NCBI RefSeq assembly: GCF_004217555.1 | Contig: NZ_SHKW01000003.1 | Span: forward strand, 124,001 to 188,000 | Length of the DNA stretch: 64,000 nucleotides | Direction of reading: 5' to 3' | From: Edaphobacter modestus | Lineage (GTDB): Bacteria; Acidobacteriota; Terriglobia; Terriglobales; Acidobacteriaceae | Shown: piece after piece, positions 1-9,340 of the stretch | Layout: each line of letters opens with the position of its first letter | How positions within the stretch are numbered: position 1 is the stretch's first letter | Translations under genes and position numbers: made by a program | Notes under the pieces: generated by a model | What the model was told of the DNA's origin: nothing | The model's input: the letters and a program-made list of their open reading frames with translations, nothing else | The model's database searches: none

Positions 1-563
1 GTACGATGCGGACCTCCTATGTAGGACTGATTGGCGGTCTGGGTTTTGCGATCGTCCTTGTGTATTTGCTGATCGTCGTAAATTTCCAATCGTGGCTCGA
101 CCCATTCGTCATCATCACCGCGTTGCCTGCCGCCCTTGCCGGAATCATCTTGTTTCTTTTCATTACGCATACGACTCTGAGCGTCCCCGCATTGATGGGA
201 GCCATTATGTGTATGGGTGTAGCAACGGCTAACAGCATCCTGGTTGTTTCCTTTGCCAAAGAACGGCTGCTCCATCACGGCGATGCTGTGATCGCTGCGC
301 TTGAAGCCGGTACTACCCGTTTTCGCCCAGTCATCATGACTGCGCTGGCGATGATCATCGGCATGATTCCGATGGCACTGGGTCTGGGCGACGGCGGCGA
401 ACAGAATGCACCTCTGGGAAGAGCTGTGATCGGAGGACTCCTTTGCGCAACTGTCGCCACTCTGGTTTTTGTACCTTCAGTTTTTGCTCTCCTGCACGGC
501 CGGTCTCGACATGCAGATTCGCAACTAGCCGGGACAGCAGAAGATGCACCAATTCACGCGTAG
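1..563 (+). CDS. RND efflux transporter inner-membrane subunit, C-terminal part
   Basis: The reading frame is open from the window edge and ends with TAG at 563, so only about the last 187 residues of a roughly 1000-residue HAE1/AcrB-type pump are seen. Membrane helices alternate with the typical RND tail motifs: the run PALMGAIMCMGVATANSILV, then a segment with TTRFRPVIMTALAMIIGMIP, then a final helix and a short polar tail. It would be the proton-driven inner-membrane pump of a tripartite exporter. The adaptor gene follows after 27 bp with its own AGGAGG site, and the outer-membrane channel overlaps that gene, so the three form an operon. Substrate cannot be read from this fragment. Family assignment is secure. 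Confidence 0.93.
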   Translation, partial: TMRTSYVGLIGGLGFAIVLVYLLIVVNFQSWLDPFVIITALPAALAGIILFLFITHTTLSVPALMGAIMCMGVATANSILVVSFAKERLLHHGDAVIAALEAGTTRFRPVIMTALAMIIGMIPMALGLGDGGEQNAPLGRAVIGGLLCATVATLVFVPSVFALLHGRSRHADSQLAGTAEDAPIHA

Positions 564-590
564 TCGTGGTCACAGCCAAGGAGGCAAGTA

Positions 591-1838
591 ATGAGCAACG
601 CTGAAAGCGATTTGAATCAAGCTTCGCAAAACAATTCCGGCCAACGCCCCCCGAACGAGAGACAACCGCTATCCCGCTCTCTGTTTGTCGGATTGGGCGT
701 TGCAGCCCTGTTGCTTGGCGTAGTTATCTACTCAGGCATTCACCAGCGTGCAATGGCAGCAAGCAATCTTGGAGCTGCAACGGAACACGCTGCCATTGCG
801 GCTGTAAACGTGGTCGAGCCCAATTCTGGAACTGCGCTCCAGGAGCTTGTTCTACCGGGCACCACGCAAGCGTTCATCGATACCCCAATCTTTGCTCGTA
901 CCAGTGGCTATCTCAAACAGTGGTACTTCGACATCGGCACGCATGTGGAGAAGGGGAAGTTGCTCGCCGTGATCGAAACTCCTGAGCTGGATCAGCAATT
1001 GGGCCAGGCACAGGCAAATTTGAAAAGCGCGCAGGCAAACGAGAAACTCGCTGAGATCACGGCGACACGCTGGCAGAACTTGCTGAAGACAGATAGCGTC
1101 TCCAAACAGGAGACCGACAAGGCCGTCCAGGATCTAAGCGCGAGACAAGCGACTGTGGAGTCGATGATTGCCGACGTTCAACGTTTGGAACAATTGCAGT
1201 CCTATGAGAAGGTGTACGCTCCTTTTTCAGGCGTGATCACGGCGAGAAATACGGACATCGGCGCACTCATTAACGCGGGGTCTGGCGGTGCGCAGGGGAT
1301 GGCGACGGTGCCTCAGGAACTGTTCCATATGGCGGCTGTGAATCGCCTGCGCATCTTTGTCTCTGTACCGGAAATTGACTCCGCGGCGGCGCAGAATGGC
1401 GCCAAAGCGCCGCTGACGCTGGATGAATTTCCGGGAGAGAAATTTGAGGGCACGATTGTGCGCAACTCCGACGCCATCGATCTCAACTCGAGAACGTTGA
1501 ACGTCGAAATCGATATCGACAATCGCGGTGGTCGCATCAAGCCAGGCGCCTATGTTTTCGTGCATCTCAAGCTGCCCGACAATTCAAAGAAAGCAACGTC
1601 CTCACTGATCGTCCCTGCAAACACTCTGCTATTCCGGTCGGAAGGACTTCGCGTTGGAGTTGTTCGCGGTGATCATGCTGAACTCGTGCCGATAAAGATT
1701 GGACGTGACTACGGCTCGACTGTCGAGGTGGTCGATGGACTCAAGCCAGCGGATCAGGTCATCGTCAATCCCTCGGATTCGATCACCACCGGAACCCCGG
1801 TTCGAATCGATGCCCCACAAGCAGGAGGTTCGAAATGA
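591..1838 (+). CDS. RND efflux periplasmic adaptor (membrane fusion protein)
   Basis: A 415-residue HlyD/AcrA-type adaptor linking the inner-membrane RND pump to the outer-membrane channel. A cytoplasmic N-terminus of about 30 residues is followed by one hydrophobic anchor (residues about 32-50). Then come the lipoyl/barrel half (TRTSGYLKQWYFDIGTHVEKG-like region near 100-125), a coiled-coil hairpin (about 130-205), the second lipoyl half (VYAPFSGVITARNTDIG) and the beta-barrel domain ending near 410. No lipobox is visible, so it is anchored by the helix. The ATG follows AGGAGG. Its last 4 bp (ATGA) overlap the start of the outer-membrane gene, which implies translational coupling. Confidence 0.93.
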   Translation: MSNAESDLNQASQNNSGQRPPNERQPLSRSLFVGLGVAALLLGVVIYSGIHQRAMAASNLGAATEHAAIAAVNVVEPNSGTALQELVLPGTTQAFIDTPIFARTSGYLKQWYFDIGTHVEKGKLLAVIETPELDQQLGQAQANLKSAQANEKLAEITATRWQNLLKTDSVSKQETDKAVQDLSARQATVESMIADVQRLEQLQSYEKVYAPFSGVITARNTDIGALINAGSGGAQGMATVPQELFHMAAVNRLRIFVSVPEIDSAAAQNGAKAPLTLDEFPGEKFEGTIVRNSDAIDLNSRTLNVEIDIDNRGGRIKPGAYVFVHLKLPDNSKKATSSLIVPANTLLFRSEGLRVGVVRGDHAELVPIKIGRDYGSTVEVVDGLKPADQVIVNPSDSITTGTPVRIDAPQAGGSK

Positions 1839-3298
1839 AAACAAGGCTGATTCCGTCTCTGTTGTCGCTCGCTACTATCCTTTTCACTGGCTGTATGGTC
1901 GGGCCTAACTATGTGAAACCGTCAACGCCAATGGCGACATCCTTCAAAGAACAAGCACCCAATTTGTCTCAGGCGAATGACGGTTGGAAGCTTGCTCAGC
2001 CGGGCGATCAAACACCTCGAGGAAACTGGTGGGAGATTTACGGCGATCCTCAGTTAAATGCGTTGGAAGCGCAGATCGATTCGGCGAATCAGACACTGAA
2101 GATTGCGGAAGCGAACTACCGCGAGGCGCGCACTGCCATTCGCTTCAATCGTGCAGCCGAAGTACCGACCATCGGAGTCGCACCGAGCATTTCCACGGTG
2201 CGTGACTCTGCGAACCAGCCCTACTTTCCAGCGGGTCTAGCTAACAACGGAGAGGGCGATTTTGCTCTTCCGGTCGATTTGTCATGGGAGATTGATCTTT
2301 GGGGCCGTATCCGGCGCAGCGTCACCGCAGCGAGGGAACAGGCTCAGGCAAGCGCGGCAGATATGGCCGCAACGCACTTGAGCCTGCAGGCAGAGCTTGC
2401 ATGCGACTATTTCGAGCTACGCAGTGCCGACGCAGAAAAAAAACTGCTCGATGATACGGTAGAGGCCTATAGCAAAGCGTTGGGGCTTACCGACAACAGG
2501 TTCGAAGGCGGGGCTGCACCCAAATCGGATGTGGCGCAGGCGCGCACGCAATTGAAGGATGCCCAGGTTCTTGATACAGATCTCACAGTCGAACGCGCTC
2601 AGTATGAGCATGCGATCGCGATCCTGATCGGCAAGCCACCTGCAGAATTCAGCCTGGCTCCCAGCCCTATTGATCTCCAAACGCCAGCGATTCCTGCGAT
2701 TCCACAAGTAGTGCCGTCCCAGTTGCTGGAGCGCCGACCGGACATAGCAGCCAGCGAGCGGCGAATGGCTGCAGCCAATGAGCAAATCGGTATTGCTCAG
2801 GCTGCTTACTATCCCGCGTTGAACCTAAGTGCCCTGGCAGGATTCGAGGGAACCTCGGCACTCAACTGGTTCAACTGGCCCAGCCGCTTCTGGGCAGTCG
2901 GTCCGAGCTTTTCTGAAACTCTCTTTGATGCTGGCCGACGGCGCGCGACCAAAGAGTCAGCCGTCGCCGCCTATGATGGGAACGTTGCGAATTACCGTCA
3001 GACAACCCTTACAGCTTTTCAGCAAGTGGAGGATAATCTCGCCGTCCTGCGCATTCTCGCAGGAGAGTCGCAACAGCAGCGCGACGCGACCGCTGCGGCC
3101 GAAGAAACCCTTCATTTATTTATGAACCGCTACGCTGGGGGCGTAGATACCTATCTTCAGGTCGTGACGTCACAGACGACTGCCCTTAGCAACGAACGGA
3201 ATGACATCGACATCCGGCGCAGACAACTCGACGCCAGTGTGCTGCTGATCAAGGCTCTCGGGGGGGACTGGAACGTCAACAAGCTGCCGAAGGTCTAA
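1835..3298 (+). CDS. RND efflux outer-membrane lipoprotein (NodT/OprM family)
   Basis: A 487-residue TolC-superfamily channel for the pump encoded just upstream. The N-terminus is a lipoprotein signal with lipobox LFTGC, so the mature protein starts at Cys20, followed by the family hallmark MVGPNYVKP. Two repeats of the outer-membrane efflux domain follow, with typical motifs such as WWEIYGDPQLN, LSWEIDLWGRIRR, RRPDIAASERRMAAANEQIG and the C-terminal GGVDTYLQVV region. Length is normal for NodT-type proteins. It overlaps the adaptor gene by 4 bp. Together the three proteins span both membranes. No regulator gene adjoins the visible end. Confidence 0.94.
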   Translation: MKTRLIPSLLSLATILFTGCMVGPNYVKPSTPMATSFKEQAPNLSQANDGWKLAQPGDQTPRGNWWEIYGDPQLNALEAQIDSANQTLKIAEANYREARTAIRFNRAAEVPTIGVAPSISTVRDSANQPYFPAGLANNGEGDFALPVDLSWEIDLWGRIRRSVTAAREQAQASAADMAATHLSLQAELACDYFELRSADAEKKLLDDTVEAYSKALGLTDNRFEGGAAPKSDVAQARTQLKDAQVLDTDLTVERAQYEHAIAILIGKPPAEFSLAPSPIDLQTPAIPAIPQVVPSQLLERRPDIAASERRMAAANEQIGIAQAAYYPALNLSALAGFEGTSALNWFNWPSRFWAVGPSFSETLFDAGRRRATKESAVAAYDGNVANYRQTTLTAFQQVEDNLAVLRILAGESQQQRDATAAAEETLHLFMNRYAGGVDTYLQVVTSQTTALSNERNDIDIRRRQLDASVLLIKALGGDWNVNKLPKV

Positions 3299-3370
3299 AA
3301 GAGCTCCGCTCATCGTGGGAGAAGGCACCGGTGTTAGTATCGCGATCTTTCAAAACTGAGGAACAATAGT

Positions 3371-3499
3371 ATGTCAATTGAACTGGGGAGTGTAAACCCG
3401 CACATGCCCAATATCCAGCGGGGCTCGCTAACAGGTGTACACCTTGCAATCATCATGGTGGCTACGGCCATGATTGCCGCCGATCGCTACTATTGCTAG
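3371..3499 (+). CDS. possible 42-residue membrane peptide
   Basis: A short open frame with one hydrophobic stretch (VHLAIIMVATAMIAA) and a short polar N-terminus. I recognise no family. A weak purine-rich stretch (GAGGAACAATAG) precedes the ATG. It lies between the RND operon and gene debris, so it may be a remnant rather than a gene. The remainder of 3300-3586 shows nothing I can assign. Confidence 0.2.
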   Translation: MSIELGSVNPHMPNIQRGSLTGVHLAIIMVATAMIAADRYYC

Positions 3500-3586
3500 C
3501 CGCTATAGGCAGAGATGTGCAGAACCCCTCCATCTCACACCGTCTGTGACCGGACTGGTGTGCTGGGATATTTCCCGGAGAAATAG

Positions 3587-3754
3587 ATCGGGAACATCGC
3601 GAAGATTCTCGGGTATACCGAGGTGCGCGACTTCAATCGTTTCTTCCGCGATCACATGCATGTGTCACCTGCCGAGTGGTGTCGACGCGATCAGGAACTC
3701 ACGGAGCACACGGTCCAACGACTAGCTCGCAAGTACAAACTGCGCATCGACTAA
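3587..3754 (+). pseudogene. AraC-family regulator, C-terminal HTH fragment
   Basis: The frame after an in-frame TAG (3584-3586) reads IGNIAKILGYTEVRDFNRFF and then HVSPAEW, the second helix-turn-helix and closing motif of AraC/XylS-type DNA-binding domains, and ends at TAA 3752-3754. The sensor domain and first HTH are absent, so it is a truncated relic. It directly precedes the cydA debris, which makes this a graveyard of broken genes between the RND and formate dehydrogenase loci. Confidence 0.55.
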
Positions 3755-3854
3755 CACACTCTAACTCGGTTTCACGAGAGATCGAACAGGTGTGCTGCAT
3801 TACGTCAACTTCTGCGAGTTGTCGTAATTGTTGTCGAGTGGCACACTCGTTTCA

Positions 3855-3979
3855 CAGTTGGCCCACTTGACCGCCGGTGTGATCGTTTCAATGAGCGGGC
3901 TCGCCTCGGCAGTATTCGTGACCATCGCCAACGCCTGGATGAACACCCCTCGTGGATTTGAGCTAGTCAATGGGCATGC
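3855..3979 (+). pseudogene. cydA internal fragment (cytochrome bd subunit I), plus strand
   Basis: Translation gives HLTAGVIVSMSGLASAVFVT and then NAWMNTPRGFELVNG, closely matching residues about 118-155 of the intact CydA encoded at 29168-30496 (HLLSGVIVAISGVLSAIFVT, NGWMNTPTGFDMV). No start and no continuation are present. It abuts, in opposite orientation, the N-terminal cydA fragment on the minus strand; the two meet around the palindrome GGCATGCC near 3966-3975. It is therefore a rearranged relic of a second cydA copy. Confidence 0.6.
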
Positions 3980-4250
3980 CTATTACGGAACCGGCGAAAA
4001 CCATGAACTTCGGCCAGAGAAGACCCAATTCAAATGAGAGCACCGTTCCTGAGACCGCCCCCCCACAGCGAACAAAATGTCTGTACCTTTTGCCCAGCGT
4101 TTTGCCAGGACCAGATAGGCCGCATCACCGGTTTTGTGCCACAGGAATTCCGCAATCGTCATCATTAGCGGAAGGGCCACACCAACCACCGCAGAGATGA
4201 TGTGAAATGCCAGTGACATTCCCATTTGAGATCGGGCCGCCAGTAAGTCG
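3966..4250 (-). pseudogene. cydA N-terminal fragment (cytochrome bd subunit I), minus strand
   Basis: Reading from about 4250 downward gives LLAARSQMGMSLAFHII, then LPLMMTIAEFLWHKTGD and LAKRWAKGTDILFAVG, equivalent to residues 3-60 of the intact CydA at 29168. After a run of six G the frame shifts and resumes as VSGTVLSFELGLLWPKF up to GMP, where similarity stops at the GGCATGCC palindrome. A ribosome site (AAAGGAG) precedes the expected start, but that codon reads ATA rather than ATG. Frameshift, missing start and truncation together mark it as non-functional. Confidence 0.65.
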
Positions 4251-4267
4251 CTTATCGCTCTCCTTTG

Positions 4268-4789
4268 TTAGCGAGCGGGATCGTCATAGAACCGGCTGGT
4301 CAGAGACTTCCAAAAAGAAGCGTGAGGTGTGGCCGCAGGCCGCGATTCTCCTGTCTGCTTGCGCAGGGCACTCCCAAAAATGTTCAGCAGACCGACTGCT
4401 GCAGCCATCCCGCGGCGGGCATCTGAACTCATGGCGTCGCGTCCCAGTTTCAACATGGACGGCGGCTGGCTGTCGCTACCGGAGAGGAGAGCGTGCATCC
4501 GGTCAACATCAAGTGCACTCAACAGGTTGATGAGCATAAATGTCACTCGAATTCCGTTGACGCCCTCTCGCGAGAGCGCCATGTCCGCGCAACGCTCTAC
4601 CACTGTGTCACTCGCACTCAGAAGTCCATTGGCGAGATCGATGAGGCCCTTATCATGCATCCTCTGGAGCAGTTCATAGGTGGATAGCAGAGCTTCCACA
4701 TGCTCCTGGGGAGCCTGCTCAAGTCTTCTCAAGAGATCGTTGCGTGCGTCCTTGGGCGTAAACTCACGAAAATCTACCGGCATGGCCAT
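4268..4789 (-). CDS. DUF1641 protein associated with formate dehydrogenase
   Basis: A 173-residue soluble, mostly helical protein. The central region (about 45-125) with LIDLANGLLSASDTVVERC and GVNGIRVTFMLINLLSALDV resembles the DUF1641 family, whose members sit beside formate dehydrogenase alpha genes (the yjgC/yjgD pairing of Bacillus is the textbook case). Here it starts 18 bp after the fdhA stop on the same strand, so it is the second gene of that operon. Molecular function is unknown; a role in assembly or stability of the dehydrogenase is inferred from context. Its frame is intact although fdhA carries a frameshift. Confidence 0.7.
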   Translation of the reverse strand: MAMPVDFREFTPKDARNDLLRRLEQAPQEHVEALLSTYELLQRMHDKGLIDLANGLLSASDTVVERCADMALSREGVNGIRVTFMLINLLSALDVDRMHALLSGSDSQPPSMLKLGRDAMSSDARRGMAAAVGLLNIFGSALRKQTGESRPAATPHASFWKSLTSRFYDDPAR

Positions 4790-4807
4790 AGTGTTACCTC
4801 TCCTTCT

Positions 4808-7800
4808 CTATTTACTGGTTTCAATCTGAACGAGCGCTGGAGTTCCTGGCATCCGATAGTCCTTGCGTTTCCACTTCCTCTCGACTTCAACTCCGGTCTG
4901 GGGCGTGGGTCGGCCCGAGTAGCGGAAGTTCAAAGGCTGGAGTGGGTTGGTACCCTTCTCCGGAAGAACTTCAATCTTGACTGCAGTTTCCTTATAGGCC
5001 GGCGTATTCGTATCCGGATCGACGACTGTGCCTGTCAGGATATTGACCGGGCCCTCCTGGGAGGTAAGCGGAAGATAAACCTGCTTTCCAAAGACACGAT
5101 CAGTGACAAGCACTTTGATCTTGATCGCACCGTGTCGGCTGACAACCCTGACCCATTGGCCAGAATCAATGTGCCGCTCCTTTGCCAGGTCAGTTGAAAT
5201 CTCGATGTATCGTTCTGGATTCTCGGCGTGAATACCCGCCACCCTGTGCGTCAGATTTCCCTCATGAAAGTGCTCCAGCACCCGTCCATTATTGAGATCC
5301 AGATCAAATTCGGCATCCGGTTGACCGGTTGGTTCGCGGAAGACGAGGGGATACAGGCGAGCTTTTTTGTCTGGAAACTCGAACCCGTTGAGATAGAGCG
5401 TTGGTTGATCTGTACCATCCTCGTGCACGGCCATTGAAGAGTGTTGTAGCCCTCGAGCCTGTCATAGCGCACACCCGCGTAGAGAGGCGTTAGCGCCGCC
5501 ATCTCGGCCATAATCTCGGACGGATGCTGATAGTTCCATTTCGCTCCCATGCGCTGAGCGATCATCTGCGTGATCTTCCAATCAGCCTTGCTGTCCCCGA
5601 GTTCGGGGATTGCCTGATAGAGCCGCTGGATTCTCCGCTCGGTGTTCGTGAACGTTCCGTCCTTTTCAAGTGCAGGAGCTCCCGGCAGAACCACATCGGC
5701 ATAACGGCAGGTTTCAGAAAAGAAGATGTCCTGAACTACAAAAAAGTCCAGCTTTTCGAATCCGCCAGCAACGTGGCTGGCGTTCGCATCGGCAGAGATC
5801 ATGTCTTCCCCGGCAAGATACATGGCACGAAGCTTTCTGTCATAGATAGCGTCGATCATCTGGTGGTTATCCAAGCCGCGTACTCCGGAGAGGGGAGCGC
5901 CCCAGTGCTCCTCGAACTTCTTCCGGATGGCGTCGTCGGTAACGTGCTGGTAGCCAGGAAAGTTATTCGGCATGGCGCCGATGTCACTCGCACCCTGTAC
6001 GTTGTTGTGTCCGCGCAGTGGATAGGCTCCACAATTGGGGCGCATATAATTTCCGGTGAGCAGCAGGAGATTGGAGATCGCAGTGGACGAGTCAGATCCC
6101 ATCGAGTGCTGCGTAATTCCCATCGCCCACAAGACGCACATGCTTTCCGCCTTGCCAATCTCCTCGGCGACCCTGATGAGCGTCTCGATGGGCAGGTTGC
6201 AGACTTGGGCGGCATACTCCATCGTGAAGGGTTCAAGGCTCTTACGATAGTTGTCCAGCCCGTTCACCCATTGATCGAGGAACTCCTGACGGGCATATCC
6301 GTGGTCGAGCATATAGCGGCTCATAGCCGATAGCCAGACAAGGTCTGTGCCCGGCTTGGGGCGAAAGAAGATATCTGCACGTTCAGCCATCTCATGAGCG
6401 CGGATGTCGGCGACAATCAGTCTCTGGCCATGGAGTTTATGGGCGCGCTTGATACGCGTCGCAACGACAGGATGGCTTTCGGCCGTATTACTCCCGATGA
6501 TTAGAACGAGGGCGGAGCCGCCGATGTCCGTGATCGAGCCGGCATCGCCGGCAAGCCCTACCGTGCGAAACAGTCCCTCGGTTGCAGGGGATTGACAGTA
6601 GCGGGAACAGTTGTCGACGTTGTTGGTTCCAATGACGGACCGCGCGAATTTCTGCATGAGGTAGCCATCCTCATTTGTCGTCTTTGAAGAGACGACGATA
6701 CCGATTGAATCAGGGCCATGATCTTTCTTGATCGAACCCAGCTTATTGCAAACCAAGTCCAGCGCTTCGTTCCATGTCGCCTCCCGGAATGTCGTGCCCT
6801 CGCGGATGAGAGGTGTCTGGAGGCGATCCTTGTGATTGACAAACTCCCATCCAAACTTGCCCTTTACGCATGTTGAAATCTGGTTCGCATCGCCGTGTAG
6901 TGGCTCAATCTTCAGAATCTTTCTTTCTTTGGTCCACACGTCATAACTGCAGCCAACGCCGCAAAAAGTGCAGACTGTCTTCGTCTGTTTGACCCTTTCT
7001 TCGCGCATCTTCGCTTCGGTCTGGGAAACCTGCATGATCATCGTGTAGCCCATCTCGGGTTCGATGTCCTTGACCACATCGATCATCTTGTCCAATGCGG
7101 CCTTAGGGAGGCGCGTCATAAATCCGGCTTCGCCCAACATCGACCGTTCCATCAATGCATTGCATGGGCAGACGGTTACGCAATGGCCGCAGGACACACA
7201 GCTTGACCCCCCGATCTTCATTGCGCCGTCCCAGAGAACCCGCGGGTGATCCAGCTCCCAACCGATGGAGAGCGTTTCATTTACTTCCACGGTCTGACAA
7301 GCCTGCACGCAACGTCCGCAGAGGATGCACTGGTTCGGGTCGTAACGGTAGAAGGGATTTGAGTAGTCGACCTCATATGGCTTCTCCTTGTAGGGCCACC
7401 GCTGATGCGTGACATCCAGCGATAGTGCCGTGTTGTGAACCGTACAGTTTTCATTGTTGTTATCGCAGACCGTGCAATAGAGCATATGGTTCGTGAGGAT
7501 GACGTCGAACGCTTCAGATCGCGCGCTTGTCGCACGATCTGAACTGGTCACGACCTGCAAGCCGGGAGATACTTCCGTTCCGCACGCGCGTTCCAATTTC
7601 CCGTTCACTTCAACGAGGCATGTATCGCAACTCCGGATTGGCCCCATCAGCGGAGAGTGATAGCAGACATGCGGGATTTGCTTTTCGCGCAAAATTGCTT
7701 CGAGGAGCAGTTCCCCCTCTGTGACGGCGACAGCCTTTCCATCGATGAACATTTCCGATCCTGTCTTAGCCGTGTCGGCCGGGGCCTTCACGCTTAGCGC

Positions 7801-7818
7801 GCTGCCGGGATTTGTCAT
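4808..7818 (-). pseudogene. fdhA: formate dehydrogenase alpha subunit, one frameshift
   Basis: Molybdopterin enzyme oxidising formate to CO2, about 1000 residues if repaired. In order: a 2Fe-2S ferredoxin domain (residues about 25-100, cysteines in SCDTCLVEVNG), two 4Fe-4S sites (CILCGRCVQAC, CVSCGHCVTVCPC), the catalytic-domain Fe4S4 site (CTFCGVGCSYDVW, then STCVKGKFGW), the Mo site with cysteine instead of selenocysteine (SRYCQSP, about residue 408) and a C-terminal cofactor-binding domain. The frame breaks near 5427-5432: LQWP should continue as VHEDGTDQP, and adding one G in the TGGCCGTGCAC stretch restores it. Without repair a foreign tail follows and about 200 residues are lost. The start follows GAAAGGAAG. 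The only partner seen is DUF1641. Confidence 0.85.
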
Positions 7819-7868
7819 AAGCTTCCTTTCGTTTCATATCGGTTGGAGGGACGGTGATTTAATTCCGT

Positions 7869-9293
7869 TTAGGGTTGCAGGTAGACGACGCGAGTTTGGG
7901 TGAAGTCGTAGACTCCATGTTTTCCATCGGCACCGCCGATCCCTGACCTTCGCCACCCAGCGTGGTAACCCTGGAGCGCCTCGAAGTTTTCGCGATTGAT
8001 GTAGGTTTCTCCGAATTGCAATTCATTGACAGCGCGCATGGCGGTCCTGAAATCCTTCGTGTAAATGGAAGACGTGAGGCCGTACTCGCAGTCATTCGCT
8101 TTGATTATCGCCTCGTTAAGATCGGCAACCACGGAGATCGGCGCGACGGGGCCGAAGATCTCGGCGTGCATGATCTCCGAGCTCTGGTCGCAATTCGCGA
8201 GAACCGTGGGCCGGAAAAAGCAACCGCCGGTCTTCGTATCCGCGTGTCCACCTGCAGTCACCTCAGAGCCTTCCGTGATGGCGCGATCAACCATGCTCTG
8301 GATGCGCTTCACCGCTGCTTCATTGATCAAGGGCCCCATGCCAGGCTGCGTGTCTCCGAGCGGATCTCCATAACTCACAGCCGCGAAGGCGGCCGACAAT
8401 CGCCTGGTAAACTCAGCGGCAATCGGCGCCTGCACATAGATACGTTCAGCACAGTTGTACACCTGGCCGTTATTCGTAAGGCGCGAGGCTGTAATAGCCC
8501 GAACGGCGAGATCCAGGTCACAATCGGCCATGACGATGGCTGTAGCCTTGCCCCCGAGTTCGAGGTTTACTTTCGTCACATTTTTTGCTGCCGCAGCCAT
8601 GATGAGGGATCCGGCCCGCGTGCTTCCGGTAAAGGTAATGAGGTCGATCCCGGGATGATTGGACATCTGGCTGCCAACTCCACTGCCAGTCCCATACACC
8701 ACGTTCACAACGCCGGCGGGAAGTTCACACTCAACTAAGATGTGCGAAAAAAGATAGGCATTCAGCGGGGTTTCTTCGCTCGGTTTAATGACGATGGTGT
8801 TTCCTGTGATAAGAGCCGGAGCCATCTTTCGGGCAAAGAGGAAAAAGGGAAAGTTCCAGGGAAGTATGCCCCCCACCACTCCGAATGGCTTCCGATGAAG
8901 ATAGATGGTTTCATCCGGCCTGTCGCTGGGTATGATCTCTCCTTCGATCCGCCTTGCCCATTCCGCCATATAGTCCACATAATCTGCGGTGAAGTCGACT
9001 TCAATCTCCGCAAGGCTCAATAGCTTGCCTTGCTCCGCAGAGATGGTCCTGGCAATATGCTCACGCCTCTGGCCTATCCCATCCGCGATCCGATGCAAGA
9101 TGCGAGCTCGTTCAATTGCGGGGCGCCGTGCCCAGGCTGGCTGCGCGCTTCTGGCTGAAATGATCGCTCTCTCTACCTCTGCGGCCGGCGTCTCAAAACA
9201 ATCGGCGATCTTCTCGCCCGTTGACGGATTTAATACCGGAATACTGGCGGCATGAACTGCTTGAAACCGACCATCGATCAGATTTTCGATCAT
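7869..9293 (-). CDS. AldA-like aldehyde dehydrogenase lacking the catalytic cysteine
   Basis: A 474-residue member of the NAD(P)-dependent aldehyde dehydrogenase superfamily, closest in motifs to lactaldehyde/glycolaldehyde dehydrogenase AldA. Seen: the oxyanion-hole asparagine in PWNFPFFLFARK, cofactor-binding KPSEETPLNA and FTGSTRAGS, and the general-base glutamate in LELGGKA. The nucleophile motif reads NNGQVYNCAER where AldA-type enzymes have GQVCNCAER. The catalytic cysteine is thus Tyr279 (TAC, 8457-8459), one base from TGC. Oxidation by the normal thiohemiacetal route should be impossible. Length and all other motifs are normal, and the ATG follows AAGGAG. It lies 50 bp beyond fdhA on the same strand and downstream of a cupin gene, so they may share transcripts. 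Confidence 0.88.
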   Translation of the reverse strand: MIENLIDGRFQAVHAASIPVLNPSTGEKIADCFETPAAEVERAIISARSAQPAWARRPAIERARILHRIADGIGQRREHIARTISAEQGKLLSLAEIEVDFTADYVDYMAEWARRIEGEIIPSDRPDETIYLHRKPFGVVGGILPWNFPFFLFARKMAPALITGNTIVIKPSEETPLNAYLFSHILVECELPAGVVNVVYGTGSGVGSQMSNHPGIDLITFTGSTRAGSLIMAAAAKNVTKVNLELGGKATAIVMADCDLDLAVRAITASRLTNNGQVYNCAERIYVQAPIAAEFTRRLSAAFAAVSYGDPLGDTQPGMGPLINEAAVKRIQSMVDRAITEGSEVTAGGHADTKTGGCFFRPTVLANCDQSSEIMHAEIFGPVAPISVVADLNEAIIKANDCEYGLTSSIYTKDFRTAMRAVNELQFGETYINRENFEALQGYHAGWRRSGIGGADGKHGVYDFTQTRVVYLQP

Positions 9294-9340
9294 TGCAGAA
9301 TCTCCTTACTTCTGAGTGAGCTGGGCTGGCTCGGCGCACC

